Shown here in pieces: positions 34,149 to 45,155 of a DNA stretch of 64,000 bases. The translations under genes and the position numbers were made by a program. The notes under the pieces were generated by a model. The model made no database searches. It was given only the letters and a program-made list of their open reading frames with translations, and was not told the DNA's origin. The DNA lies in contig JADCRB010000066.1 of the NCBI GenBank assembly GCA_021464245.1, forward strand, positions 1-64,000, in the 5' to 3' direction. The first letter of the stretch is position 1. Each line of letters begins with the position of its first letter. This DNA is from Carallia brachiata (taxonomy: Eukaryota; Streptophyta; Magnoliopsida; Malpighiales; Rhizophoraceae).

Positions 34149-34573
34149 CTCCTTATGTTACTTATTAGCTCATATTACTGTGGCTTCCTTCTTCTTGCTT
34201 GCTTTGTTTTGATCAGAGAGGTGATATGGGTGTTTGGAATTGCTAGGCTACTATAGGTCCACGGGGATGTTTGCACGCTTTGGCTTGTGTTTTGATGCCT
34301 TCTTGTAGATGCTAGTGGTTGGTTTTGGCAAATTATGCTTGCAGAATTTTTTGGGCTGCTGGCTTTTTTGCTGATTTCGACGTTTTGCAGACCAGGTATT
34401 TTTTTGGCTTAATCTGGTCTGGTTTTTTCATGGGGCGGCAACTTGGTTTTTTAGTGTGTCTGCTCCTTCCTTGTTGGGTGTGTAAATGAGGCTTACATTG
34501 CTGTCCTTTCTCCTTTAATCTTTATATATATGATGGCTCTCGCTATTCAAAAAAAAAAAAATGCTACTCTTCC

Positions 34574-36037
34574 CGACTTAGTTGTGCGATGAAATTTTTC
34601 TGAATATACTAAAAGGTGTAGACGAGCGAAGAGAAGTAGAGTAAGAATATTTTTTTCAGTTCATTAAAAGACCAGTTACGTTGTTAATTATACAATTAGA
34701 TAATTTTTCTCATCTTTATAAATCTCACATTTTCTATTAAAATTAAAACTTAGGATTTTTAAATATTTAGTTGTCCTTTAAAAGACACAGTAAGAATATT
34801 GATATACTAAATACCTCTCCACCAATCTAGAAAAAAAAAATAAAAAAATAAAAAGGAGCAATGATATTCTTCCTGATTTGGTAGCCCAAAAAGTTGTGAT
34901 GTTACTCGAACAGAGGCTCCAAAAGCCGATGGCTGGGCCCAGGACTTCCGATGCATGTGTTGGGAAGACAGGCATTCCAGCCCATAAAATTGGTATTTTT
35001 GCAAAGAAGGCCTTGTTTATAAAGAAGCCTGGGTCTGTAGGTATTCTTCATCGGACCTGTCCAGCCGCATAAAATAAATTATAGAATGGGACAAGACTTG
35101 ATTGATTTGAATTCATACAAGGCTTTAAATTACGGCTGTGGTTCATTGTGTTCCCACTTCCCTCAGTTGCCTAATGCATCTTTCACTGCCGCTTCTTCTT
35201 CTCCTACTTCGTGTTGTTCTTATGGTTGGTAAAATATGAAAGTAAGATTGCATCTTACAGGCTTATATTGCACTACTTCACTGCATACAGTGAGCAAGAG
35301 CCACTGTATTGAAACCTAAAGGAGCATACTTCCGTAGTACAGGAAGAATCACTAAGTCACTCTCTTAACTGTAGGAGATGAACATATGTTCAGTTCTATC
35401 GAACATCTTAACAAAAATTTGAACTCATAACCTAATGTATAAAGCATACTTCCTGTTTTTAGAAAAAATCATAATCAATCTGAACATTGTGGCTCAGTTT
35501 TAACTCTTAACTAGTTAGTCACAAGACTCTAGTGTCAAGTGAAAAGAATAATCAACCCAGGAAAAAAGAAAAGTTAAATTGCTTTGTATGACCAAAAATG
35601 GATAGTATATATGCTAAACTCTAACATATATATTTTATTCTGCTCATTACTACCGGATATCTTCCCCTTTTTGCCAAAACGAAAATAGTTTATGGACACG
35701 AATTGTTAGGAATATATTAGATATATAGTAATTTGGATTGTTGAATTGTGTAAAATATATTGTATTTAAAAAGATGAAAAAAATAAATAAACTCTTAAAT
35801 ATCATTAAATTAATTACTTATTTACCACATATCTCGCTAAATATATCTACATAATCAAACTTTTACTCACTTGCTTGTGCATACATCCTAAGAGAGAGAG
35901 AGTGAGAGAGTTAATGATTTGACTGATATGACTTTCAACGAAAACACTGTATATATAATACGTAGGAACGTAGGACTTAAGCTTCATTGGGTTAATGTAA
36001 AATTAAACATAAGAGAATTGCAAAATCTTGGCATAAA
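34574..36037. other. Spacer and promoter of neprosin copy A
   Basis: AT-rich, no gene. Parts (for example CCTGATTTGGTRGCCC near 34873 and TTAATGATTTGACT near 35911) recur upstream of copy B (about 40097 and 40424), so this is again duplicated spacer. A TATA box (TATATATAA, 35950-35958) lies 88 nt before ATG 36038. Confidence 0.65.
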
Positions 36038-38836
36038 ATGTCTTGTGAAAACTATCGAAGCAGTTTTCGACGTTTTATATTTTTTTTAGTAGCGTTAATA
36101 CAATTTAGGCACAATGAAATTGTTGAGGGAGGAATTTCAGCCGTCAAGAAAACCATACAGGTCTAAAATTCTCTCTAGAATTTTGTGGAATTTTGAGTTT
36201 CTTTAGATAAATTTTAAATTTATCAGCTGCTAGAATGATTTTTTTTTTTTTGTTTATTATCATTATTATTATTTTTCTTACAGAGTATGGACGGTGATAT
36301 GATTGATTGTGTTGATATTTATAAACAACCTGCTTTTAGGGATCCTCTTCTGCGAAATCATATAATACAGGTAAATATTATGCAGGCCCCCTTTTTTTGG
36401 AGAAAAGGCGAGATTGGTGTGCATATTATATTATTATTGGAATTATTAAATTTATTTCGGTTGTTCCCTTGGATTCTAATTTTTGAGACGAACAATTACA
36501 CACAGATTAGCTTGTGACAATTGTTTCAATATCGTAACTTTCAAAAACTGACTTTTTGTGTACCAGGAGTTTCTTTTTCTTTTCTTTTTTTTTTTTACTG
36601 CTTGTTTTGGTGGAATGATAAAATGTGCTGCGACTTATCTTTTTATTTTTATTTTTTTAAATTGCAGTTGAAACACTACTTATATCCTAGAGGCCTTGAA
36701 GCAAGAAACTCCTCTATCGAACGATTTCAATGTTGGCACAAAGATGGAGAGTGCCCTGAAGGAACAATCCCAATTTTAAGGGCACCAAAAATATTTAGCC
36801 CTCGTCGAGCTGGTCCACCTGTTTTACAGAGCAATGAACCGTTCAATAGCTCTGTGCCATCTAATCAACTCCCTTTTCATGAGGTAGTTAGAGATTCAAG
36901 TTATAAGAAAAATCATTTTGAGGCCTTTGATAAGTTGTAATTAGAGGTATCCAAAAAGAATCGAAAAATTCGGTATACTAAGAAAATCGAACTGAATTTT
37001 ATATAATTTGTGAATCGAAGTGATGCACACTCATTTTTTGGATCAACCTTTCGTACTAAAACAGAATGTAATTATGATAATTAAATGTGTGCTAATCCCT
37101 TTTTTTTTCTTCCAATTATATATTAGTATGCTGGAGTTTATCTACCAAATGGCAATTACATAGGAGGACGTGGATCATTCAACGTGTGGAACCCCCAAGT
37201 AGCTGATCCTCCCTTAGAATTTAGTGTATCTCAAATGTGGGTTAGAGCAGGCGAGGATAGTACATTGAACACTATGGAAGCTGGTTGGCTGGTAAGTTTA
37301 AGTTTTACAAATTTCGTATCCCTATTCGCTTAATTACTAACTTGAAAAAAAAAATTAAGTTTTTGCTCAAATTCTGTCAACAAACATTTGTAAAATGTAT
37401 ATGTTGCATACATTTTATTTACAATATATGCTTTGTATTTTATGAAACTTCATTTTTTAAAAATGTTGTTTACTAAAAAGAATTTCGTGATCTCTAAATA
37501 ATTTTAGAATTTCGTTTCAAAAATTTTTTTTTTTTTGGTTCAGTTAGATTAGAAGAGGAAGATTTAGCTATAAACGAGGTATAAACGAGGTACAAAGTTC
37601 AAATCTCATTTTCTACCCAAACCCAACTATTTAAAATTTCCGCAAAATGTGACCTCTAATTCTGCTAAAGAAAAAATGATAAGAGAGAACTTTTAAAGTA
37701 AAACTGGTCGGAAAAAAATTGTGAGTAATATAACTGAATTAATAATTAGGAATAGATTTGGTGGTTTAAGTTGCGTAGCAAAAATAGCTATAAAGTAATG
37801 TCGGTTGTTAAATGATTGAATTTGTAAAAAAAGTGTAACAGATTCTATTAGATAAGATTATACAGTTATTTGTTATTGCCCATACGAAATCAGTTAGTGT
37901 GACTCTAATAATTAATGGCTTCAGGTTTACACGAGCGACAACCATGCAAGATCTTTCATCTACTGGACTGTAAGTTTAACTTACTCTATCCATGTAACTA
38001 TAATATACAAATTTTCATTATTGTCTACCTCAATGATTTTTTTTAGTCAATTAGGATGTTTTATGAACATGTTCTCTTTTGTTTTCTTTCAGAGAGATGG
38101 TTACGAAACAACTGGTTGCTATAATCTTGAATGTCCTGGTTTTGTGCAAACCAGCCATAGAATTGCTCTTGGAGCTAAAATATACCCAATCTCCACCTAT
38201 GGTGGGCGGCAATTTGAAATAAAATTAACCATAAAGAAGGTAATTCACAAAGTCTAGTTATTATTGTTTGCCATCTTATTTATTATTTTATCAAATTACC
38301 AGCTCTATGCTATAATCTTTTAAATGTTTATGTTGTTTAGCATCAATCAGGGAATTTGTTTGTACCTTTATTTATGAAGATTTAGCAAGTTTTCTGTTGG
38401 CTACCAACTTACCGCAATTCTCCTCCTTTATCGTGACCTGGGATTTTTAATATTTCAGGATCAGAGGACAGGAGATTGGATTTTCCTGTATCACGAACAT
38501 GTAGTAGGATATTGGCCTAAAGCTATCTTCACAGGCTTGGCTGGCAAGGCGACCACCATAGGCTTCGGTGGAGAGATTTCAGATACAAAGGCAAAGGGCC
38601 TCCACACAAGTACTCAAATGGGCAGCGGCCATTTCCCAAGTGAAGGGTATGGGAAAGCTGCCTACATCGCTCATATTGGATACCTTGACACAGCCTATCT
38701 CTTCAAGGATGCCAATAATCTTATACCCGCAGTCACTTATCCCTCCTGCTATGATCTGACTATCATCAAGACCACTCCCCAATTGGGTGCTCACATTTAC
38801 TTTGGGGGTCCTGGATATTCTTCAAAATGTCAATAG
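36038..38836 (+). CDS. Neprosin-domain protein, copy A (intact, 7 exons)
   Basis: Exons: 36038-36160, 36284-36370, 36668-36883, 37127-37291, 37925-37969, 38093-38239 and 38459-38836. All have GT-AG borders and phase 0, giving 386 residues. A signal peptide covers about residues 1-31 (FIFFLVALIQF core). The neprosin activation domain follows (DCVDIYKQPAF, then [12 protein letters not shown]), and the C-terminal neprosin domain (about 143-386) holds GGRGSFNVWNP, EAGW, YETTGCYNLECPGFVQ, MGSGHFPSEGYGKAAYI and FGGPG. Neprosins are secreted prolyl-cutting glutamic peptidases. Glu193 (in EAGW) and Glu300 (in FGGEI) fall where the published catalytic pair (188 and 297 in Nepenthes neprosin) would lie. 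Most plant members have no known substrate. First of four tandem copies. Confidence 0.92.
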
Positions 38837-40551
38837 AGAAGAATTAACTAGGAAATAAATAAATAAATAAATACAGAGGCATTCAAGCCATCTGGGAGTC
38901 TCTTATATTAATTGATCAAAAAAAAAAAACAGGTATGTTGTACATCCACAAAGCAATATTATTTTGAAACGGAGAATATATTAGCTCTCTTCTTTCTTTG
39001 GGTATCTTCCTTTTCTTAAGGGAGACCAAGAACAAAATTCAAATGCTCGTCCAAAAAACAAAAAAAGAAAAAAAAAAGATCATGGCAATAGATATCTTTT
39101 TCATATTGCATAAATTATATGCTTCCCTTTATGATCTAATTTTAAGCTCTCTGTGATGAATAACTAATTAAAGGAAGATAAACCATAGCATACTAATAAT
39201 AAAAAAAGACATTAGCACACATTTATTTTATTATTATAGATTTTTTTTTTAATGTTTGAATGGACTAGAAATCAAACGATAAACTTAAACAAATAGTTAA
39301 GGTAATTTTTCTGCTACACATTGTGGCTAGTGACTATGACAGAGGTTATTAGGTTGTGCGTGAGTGCAAAAGGATGGTCCAATGGAATGACTCCGAATTC
39401 GTGTTACCATAGCTTATCAAGGCCTCCAAATGGATTGAGCCCTATTTTGCAGCAAGATCGTTTTGGAATCAGTCACATGTCCAAGAATGATACTAGTTTT
39501 CATGGACCAAAAAAAAAAAAGAAATGTTACCAGTTCTATCTCCTGGACTCTGCCCTCAAATTTCTCCCAAAAAAAAAAAAAAGTATTAGGAACTAAGCAG
39601 TCATTATTCATTTCATATACTTTAATTTAAATCGTTGAAGGAACAATATTAATTTATGCAATAGGAAAAAAGTTGTGGAATGTATAATCTATCTTCACTT
39701 CTTCAGGGTCTCAGGTTCTAATTGTGGAAAGGAAAAGTGTGCAATTCACATAAAGAAAAGAGTTACTCTATTTTTGTAGCCATTAATTGCTTATATCATT
39801 TTGTTTTTACTTTGATTTCACTTAAAAATTTTTACTAAATATTTCCTTTTTAGATATCTCTCCTTAATCTAACTAAACCAAAAAAAAAAAAAAAATTATT
39901 ACTAATAGTCACATTTTATCTTCTTTTTTACAACCACTAATCAAAAATTAACGTATCAAAACTTTTTAATAGCAAATTTATAAATATTTGATTTTTAATT
40001 TTTTGATAACTAATAAATACATGTAATGTATGAGCAATTGTAAAAAATAAGATAAAAACGACCGTTAATAACAAAATCTTTAAAAAAAATTGTATTCACC
40101 CTGATTTGGTGGCCCGAGTAAGTAGCACCTAAAAGGCTTTTATGACAAATCTGATTTCATAAAATTGAAATATTAAGAGAGAAAGTTCTATTCTAGCTCA
40201 ATCTCCTTCCCTTTTAGTATAAGATGGCAAACTGTTTTGGGCAACCATTTAATCCTCATAATTAGCATGATTCTGCCATATCATTTGATATCATTCCATT
40301 CTTAGCATTATTATCTTCTTGCCGTAATTTTGGTGATTTGCTTATCAATACCAGCCGATTTCTTTCTTTCTTCTTGTTTGTCAAAGATTCACTTCTTTTT
40401 TCTAAATTGCAAAGAGAGGGAAAGTTAATGATTTGACTTACACGGCTTTGCACAAAAACTCTATATATATGGGACTCAAGTTTCTTGGACTTAAAGGAGA
40501 GTCAAACATAAGAAAATTACAAAAAAATTTTTAAAAAAATCAGCCTAATAA
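38837..40551. other. Spacer between neprosin copies A and B
   Basis: Non-coding and AT-rich. 39040-39720 is homologous to 27200-27894 left of the array. The TATA box of copy B (TATATATAT, 40462-40470) lies 90 nt before its ATG. No gene seen. Confidence 0.65.
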
Positions 40552-43500
40552 ATGGCTCGTGAATACTGCAATTTTCGACCTTTGATATTTGTGTTACTGG
40601 CCTTAATCCAATTTTGGAGCCATAAAGTTGCTGAGGGTGGAATTTCTGCTGTCAAGAAAACCATAAAGGTATAAACAAAACTGTTGGATTTTCTCCAATT
40701 TTGAGTTTGTTAACATAAATTCTAAATTAAGTTTTCAATTGTTAACATAGCTTTTTTTTTCAAAACTGTTGGATTTTCTCCAATTTTGAGTTTGATTTCT
40801 TGTTCCAGAGTAGTGATGGAGATATAATTGATTGTGTTGATATCTATAAGCAACCAGCTTTCAACAGCTCCCCTCTCAAAAATCACAAAATACAGGTAAT
40901 CATATATTATGTAAGTCCATTAATTTTCTTTTGGTATAATTTTTTCTTTTTAAATTTTGTAGTTGAAACTCAACTCATATGCTAGAGGACTTGAAGCAAG
41001 AAACTCCTCCACCGAGCTCTTTCAAAGTTGGCACGAGAATGGAGAGTGCCCACTAGGAACAATCCCAATTCTAAGGACGCCGAAAATATTTAGCTCTGGT
41101 CCATTTGCTGCTCCTATTCCACAAAGGAATGGATGGTTCAATAAAAGCTCTGCATCATCTAATGATTCACCTTATTTTGAGGTACCCATAATTTTGATAG
41201 AGAAAAATGCATCTCTATTTCTTCAATTTTTATGTGGATTTCGCTTTTGATCAATAGTTGTTTTATTTATCTTATGCTATACAAAAGTATTTTAAGACTT
41301 CCTTTTAAAACTTTCTTTTTATTGCATATCAATATCATGTAAAAATGATGTTAATCTTGTTATTACACCCATGCTCTTGGGAGGATAACAAATCACCCAT
41401 GATGTTAATTCAGCTACTATTTGCAACCAAATCACCCGAATTCTGTCAAGATCATATTGCTATGGATAGTTTGCATGTTGAGATGAACTATGATAATAAT
41501 AAAATTGGATCGTGCAATACACAAAAAGGGATATTTTTTATTTTATTGCATAACTTAATATTCTTTTCCTCAATGATTTAAATTAAAACTTTTGATAATG
41601 AATAATAAGAGGTTACTTGTGAAACTACTCTTTTGAAATCTTATCTGAAAGTAACTTTTGATGTTATGCGAAAATAAATGATAATATTCTTTCCGATAGG
41701 GTAGCTTGACTAAATTGCATGAATAAAATTAGTTGAAGTGGAAAAATTTTGTTTAACAATACAAAAATATTAGAAGAGTGAATTTTCTAGTCTAACACAA
41801 CTTCCTTCTCTATAAGGTAAGGAATAATGTGTCCTTTTCTTTGGTCAAATCAGAGGTCAGAGCCCAATAAAAAAAAACTAGTATGGGTCAAACAATCTAG
41901 TTGCAGAATAAGGCTCAAACCATTTAGAGGCCTTGATAAGATAACCCAAACTCAGACTCAGCCCATTGGATCAATCAGTCGTACGAAAGCAAAACTTAAT
42001 ATTATTTCCATCCCTGACCTATATATACATATATATATATATATTATTTCCATCATGCAACTAAATGTGAACTAATGTCTCTGTTTTTTTTTCCTTTTTT
42101 CCATCATTAGTTTGCAATAGTTTCTCTGCCAGATGGCAATTACATTGGAGCACGCGGAACATTCAACTCGTGGAGCCCCAAAGTTGCCGATAACCCCTCA
42201 GAATTTAGTTTATGTCAAATGTGGGTTAGGTCAGGATTGGGGGGTGCCTTCAATGCTATACAGACTGGCTGGGAGGTAAGTTTTGGAGTCGACTTGTCCA
42301 TATTGGCTATTTATTTTTTCTAGCTTCGTCTTCGTAATTAAAGATTTTGAGTTTAAATTTTAGTTTGAACGCAGCTTAAGAACCGAAAAAACACGCTGCA
42401 ACTATATTCTTACCAAATCAATGTTGTAAATATGGAGCAAATTTGACCGATGCTGTCAGATTTATCAAGTATAGTAGCAAAGAGATTAGGGGAAAGTTGG
42501 GATTGAAAACCCAACTTTCCTCAAATTTTCACAAAATAGAGCAAACTTGAATTAATAATTAATGGTTTCAGGTCTTTTCCGACGATAACAATGCAAGATC
42601 CTTCATCTACTGGACTGTAAGTTTAACTTAATCTATCCATAAATTTATAGTATGATTTTGTTTATTTTGGTTCAAAATTTATCAGTTTATATCTCAATAT
42701 AAACTTGCACAATTGTTCTTATATATGTATATATTCTTATGTTTTCAGAGGGATGGTTACGAACAAACCGGTTGCTACAATCTTGCATGTCCGGTTTTGT
42801 GCAAATCAGCCCTAAAATTGCCCTCGGAGCTATCATAAAACCACTCTCCACCTATGATGGGCAGCAATTTGACATAAAATTAACCATCAAGAAGGTGAGT
42901 GAACAATTCTAGCTGCCATCTTACATTATTATTAATAGCCAATTGTGATATTATGCTTGGTTTTATCACAATACGACTTAACACTAGATCGATGCTATAA
43001 TTGTTTTTAATCTTCGTCGACGAGGTTTAACTTTACTCGGGAATATGTTTGCCCTTTTATTTGAATTTGGAATTTCAAGCTGCATTTTTTTTTTCATCTA
43101 AACTAATCACAATAAATTGTAATTTATTGTTGATAGGTGAGACGTAATTTCTACTTAGATAAACTCTTTGTACTTTGTAAGCGTATAGGTGAAACGTAAT
43201 TCTTACTAATGTACACAACTTGTAGTCTGTAAACATTCCTGATCTTAGGACAGGAACATTCCTTCTATCCCTAAACATTTTTTTAATTAATAAATTAATT
43301 AATTAATATTTGGCCCAAGTCAAATTTTAGAAACATTGCTCAAGGTTCTGCAACATATTTAGACTCGCCCCATTTTGTAGATTGATCAAAACCTTTCAAA
43401 CCTAAGTTTTATCCAGAAAAGTTAATACAAAAGAAAAGGAAAAGTTCTATGTTTTTGGTTTAGAGAGTACATTATTTTGAAGTGATTTTTCCATTAACAA

Positions 43501-43894
43501 AGAAATATCAATGTTTCAGGACTTGAAGACAGGAGATTGGGTGTTCCTGTGGGGGGAAGAATATGTAGGGTATTGGCCTAAAGCAATCTTCACAAGTTTG
43601 GCTAACAGTGCAACCAGCGCAAGCTTTGGTGGGGAGGTTTCCAATACCAAGCCTGGGGGCCACCACACAACTACTCAAATGGGCAGTGGCCATTTCCCTA
43701 GTGAAGGATATGGCAAAGCTGCCTACATTGCTCATATTGGATACATTGACAATGGCAATGTCTTCAAGGATGCCAACAATCTTACACCCTTAGTCACAGT
43801 TCCTTCCTGCTATAATATAAGTATCCTCAATAGTCCCCAATTGGGTGCTCACATTTACTTTGGGGGTCCTGGAATTTCTCCAAATTGTCCATAG
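40552..43894 (+). pseudogene. Neprosin-domain protein, copy B (one-base deletion in exon 6)
   Basis: Exons: 40552-40668, 40809-40895, 40963-41181, 42111-42275, 42572-42616, 42749-42894 and 43520-43894. The signal peptide (MAREYCNFRPLIFVLLALIQ) and domain order match copy A. Exon 6 is 146 nt instead of the 147 in copies A, C and D: one base is missing in TGTCC(-)GGTTTTGTG near 42791, so the frame after CP is lost and stops soon after. The exon is otherwise well kept (STYDGQQFDIKLTIKK in the next frame), so a sequencing slip is possible. The EAGW glutamate is Gln here (residue 192, codon CAG), which would remove one presumed catalytic acid. FGGEV is kept. Confidence 0.85.
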
Positions 43895-45155
43895 AATAAA
43901 ATTGAAGTGGAGGAACTTTTGTCTTGAGATAGAGAATACTGGCTCTTTTGCCCTAGTATCATTGTTGAAGAACAGGAGGAAAAGAAAAAATGAACAAGGA
44001 GAAATTAAGGGAAATACTTCTGGAATAAATTATGCTATTTGGTATGAAACTCACGATATGATCTGTTGGGACTTTCTTTTAGGGGGATAAATTAGATCAA
44101 TTTTATGAAGAAAAATGTAAGAGCAAGAAAGTACAATTTTAATACATTTCAGTTTGTTAAAAAAAAAAAAAAGCCAGCTATGCAATCAAATTTGCTTTGC
44201 CTAATAGTTCCCTGTTTGCCTAAAATTAAACTAGCTGTCCAACACATTAAATATGATAGGCCGGTTAATTACAGTAATCGCTCCAAATTTTCTGGAACTT
44301 TTTGGCTTTTATAGTTTATTCGATTAACTGTTGGTTTGGGTTGACGACTCCATGATTCGTGCTACTCTTTAATTCCAAGGGCCCCTTCTCTTTTTTATTT
44401 CGTGGATCCTTTCCTTTCCTTCCTCAATCCCATTATGCGTTTTTGTTCATTTTTACGGTACTTCACTCCTTGTACTTGCATATCTATGCCTCATCCTCTT
44501 GCTGGTTTGCTTGGAGATATTAGACATCCTCGAGATAAAGATTGGACTATAGTTGTTTCCAAGTAAGTTTTGTCTGAAAGTAATCAATGTGTTGCTTTTT
44601 TGGCTAAACAAGAGGCTTATGGTGAGTTTGCTGGAGTCCTTCTAGAGTTTCCACTTTCGGATATTGGTCTTCTATGGGTAGTGATCACCAAGGAATAGCT
44701 TTTGTTAGAAGATAATCTTTTTATTTAGTTTTTTTTCTTTCTCGCATCCAACGTACCAAAGAAAAAAACTTGTACTTGCAATGCTTTCTTTCTTAAGTGT
44801 TCGCTCGGTTTAATCTTTCAACTAATCACACTTAAACAAACACATTAGCGACACTAATATTTTGTTGTTATCAAAAAATCAATAAAAAAAATAAAAATCT
44901 ATAATGGTAGAATCCCAAGTCATAGGACTCACAAGCAATGTCTAATCAAAATGAACCTGCTTACCGTCTAATTTTTTTTATTTAAGTGGTTGTAAAAATC
45001 AAAAACTACAATTCAGTTAATTTCTTTGAGTGCGCTGAAAAGCGCAATCAAGTAATTCTAATTCTAATTGATAATATCATAAAACTAATTCATAAACAAT
45101 ATGCTTACTATTTTTTTTTTTTTATGAGTGTAACTCATTCCTTATCTTACATCTC
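43895..45155. other. Spacer between neprosin B and PRP31, with a LINE fragment
   Basis: AT-rich non-coding DNA apart from the LINE RNase H remnant listed separately. A T-run at 45111-45123 lies about 33 nt beyond the PRP31 stop codon; read on the minus strand it is a poly-A tract. Confidence 0.5.
44490..44700 (+). pseudogene. LINE RNase H C-terminal remnant
   Basis: The plus strand reads HPLAGLLGDIRHP, a short gap, then SESNQCVAFLAKQEAYGE and FPLSDIGLLW before a stop at 44696-44698. The N-x-C-A-x-FLAK block followed by PxxDxxxLL is the usual end of the RNase H domain in plant LINE ORF2 proteins. One in-frame TAA interrupts it (about 44564). No other LINE part is visible nearby, so this is an isolated old fragment. 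Confidence 0.55.

Larger units (their letters stand above)
27908..34560 (+). mobile_element. L1-type LINE, near full length, decayed
   Basis: A 6.65-kb element on the plus strand with a short 5' UTR, ORF1 (27981-29957), ORF2 (30006-34148), a 3' UTR (34149-34548) and a poly-A tail. It is flanked by a 13-bp target-site duplication. It lies head to head with the minus-strand LINE and belongs to the same broad family (same domain order, similar protein blocks) but is clearly a different copy. Frameshifts and a few stops disrupt it. Confidence 0.93.
27895..34573 (+). repeat. 13-bp target-site duplication of the second LINE
   Basis: ATGCTACTCTTCC occurs at 27895-27907 and 34561-34573, directly flanking the plus-strand LINE. 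The right copy follows the poly-A tail (34549-34560). Confidence 0.93.
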
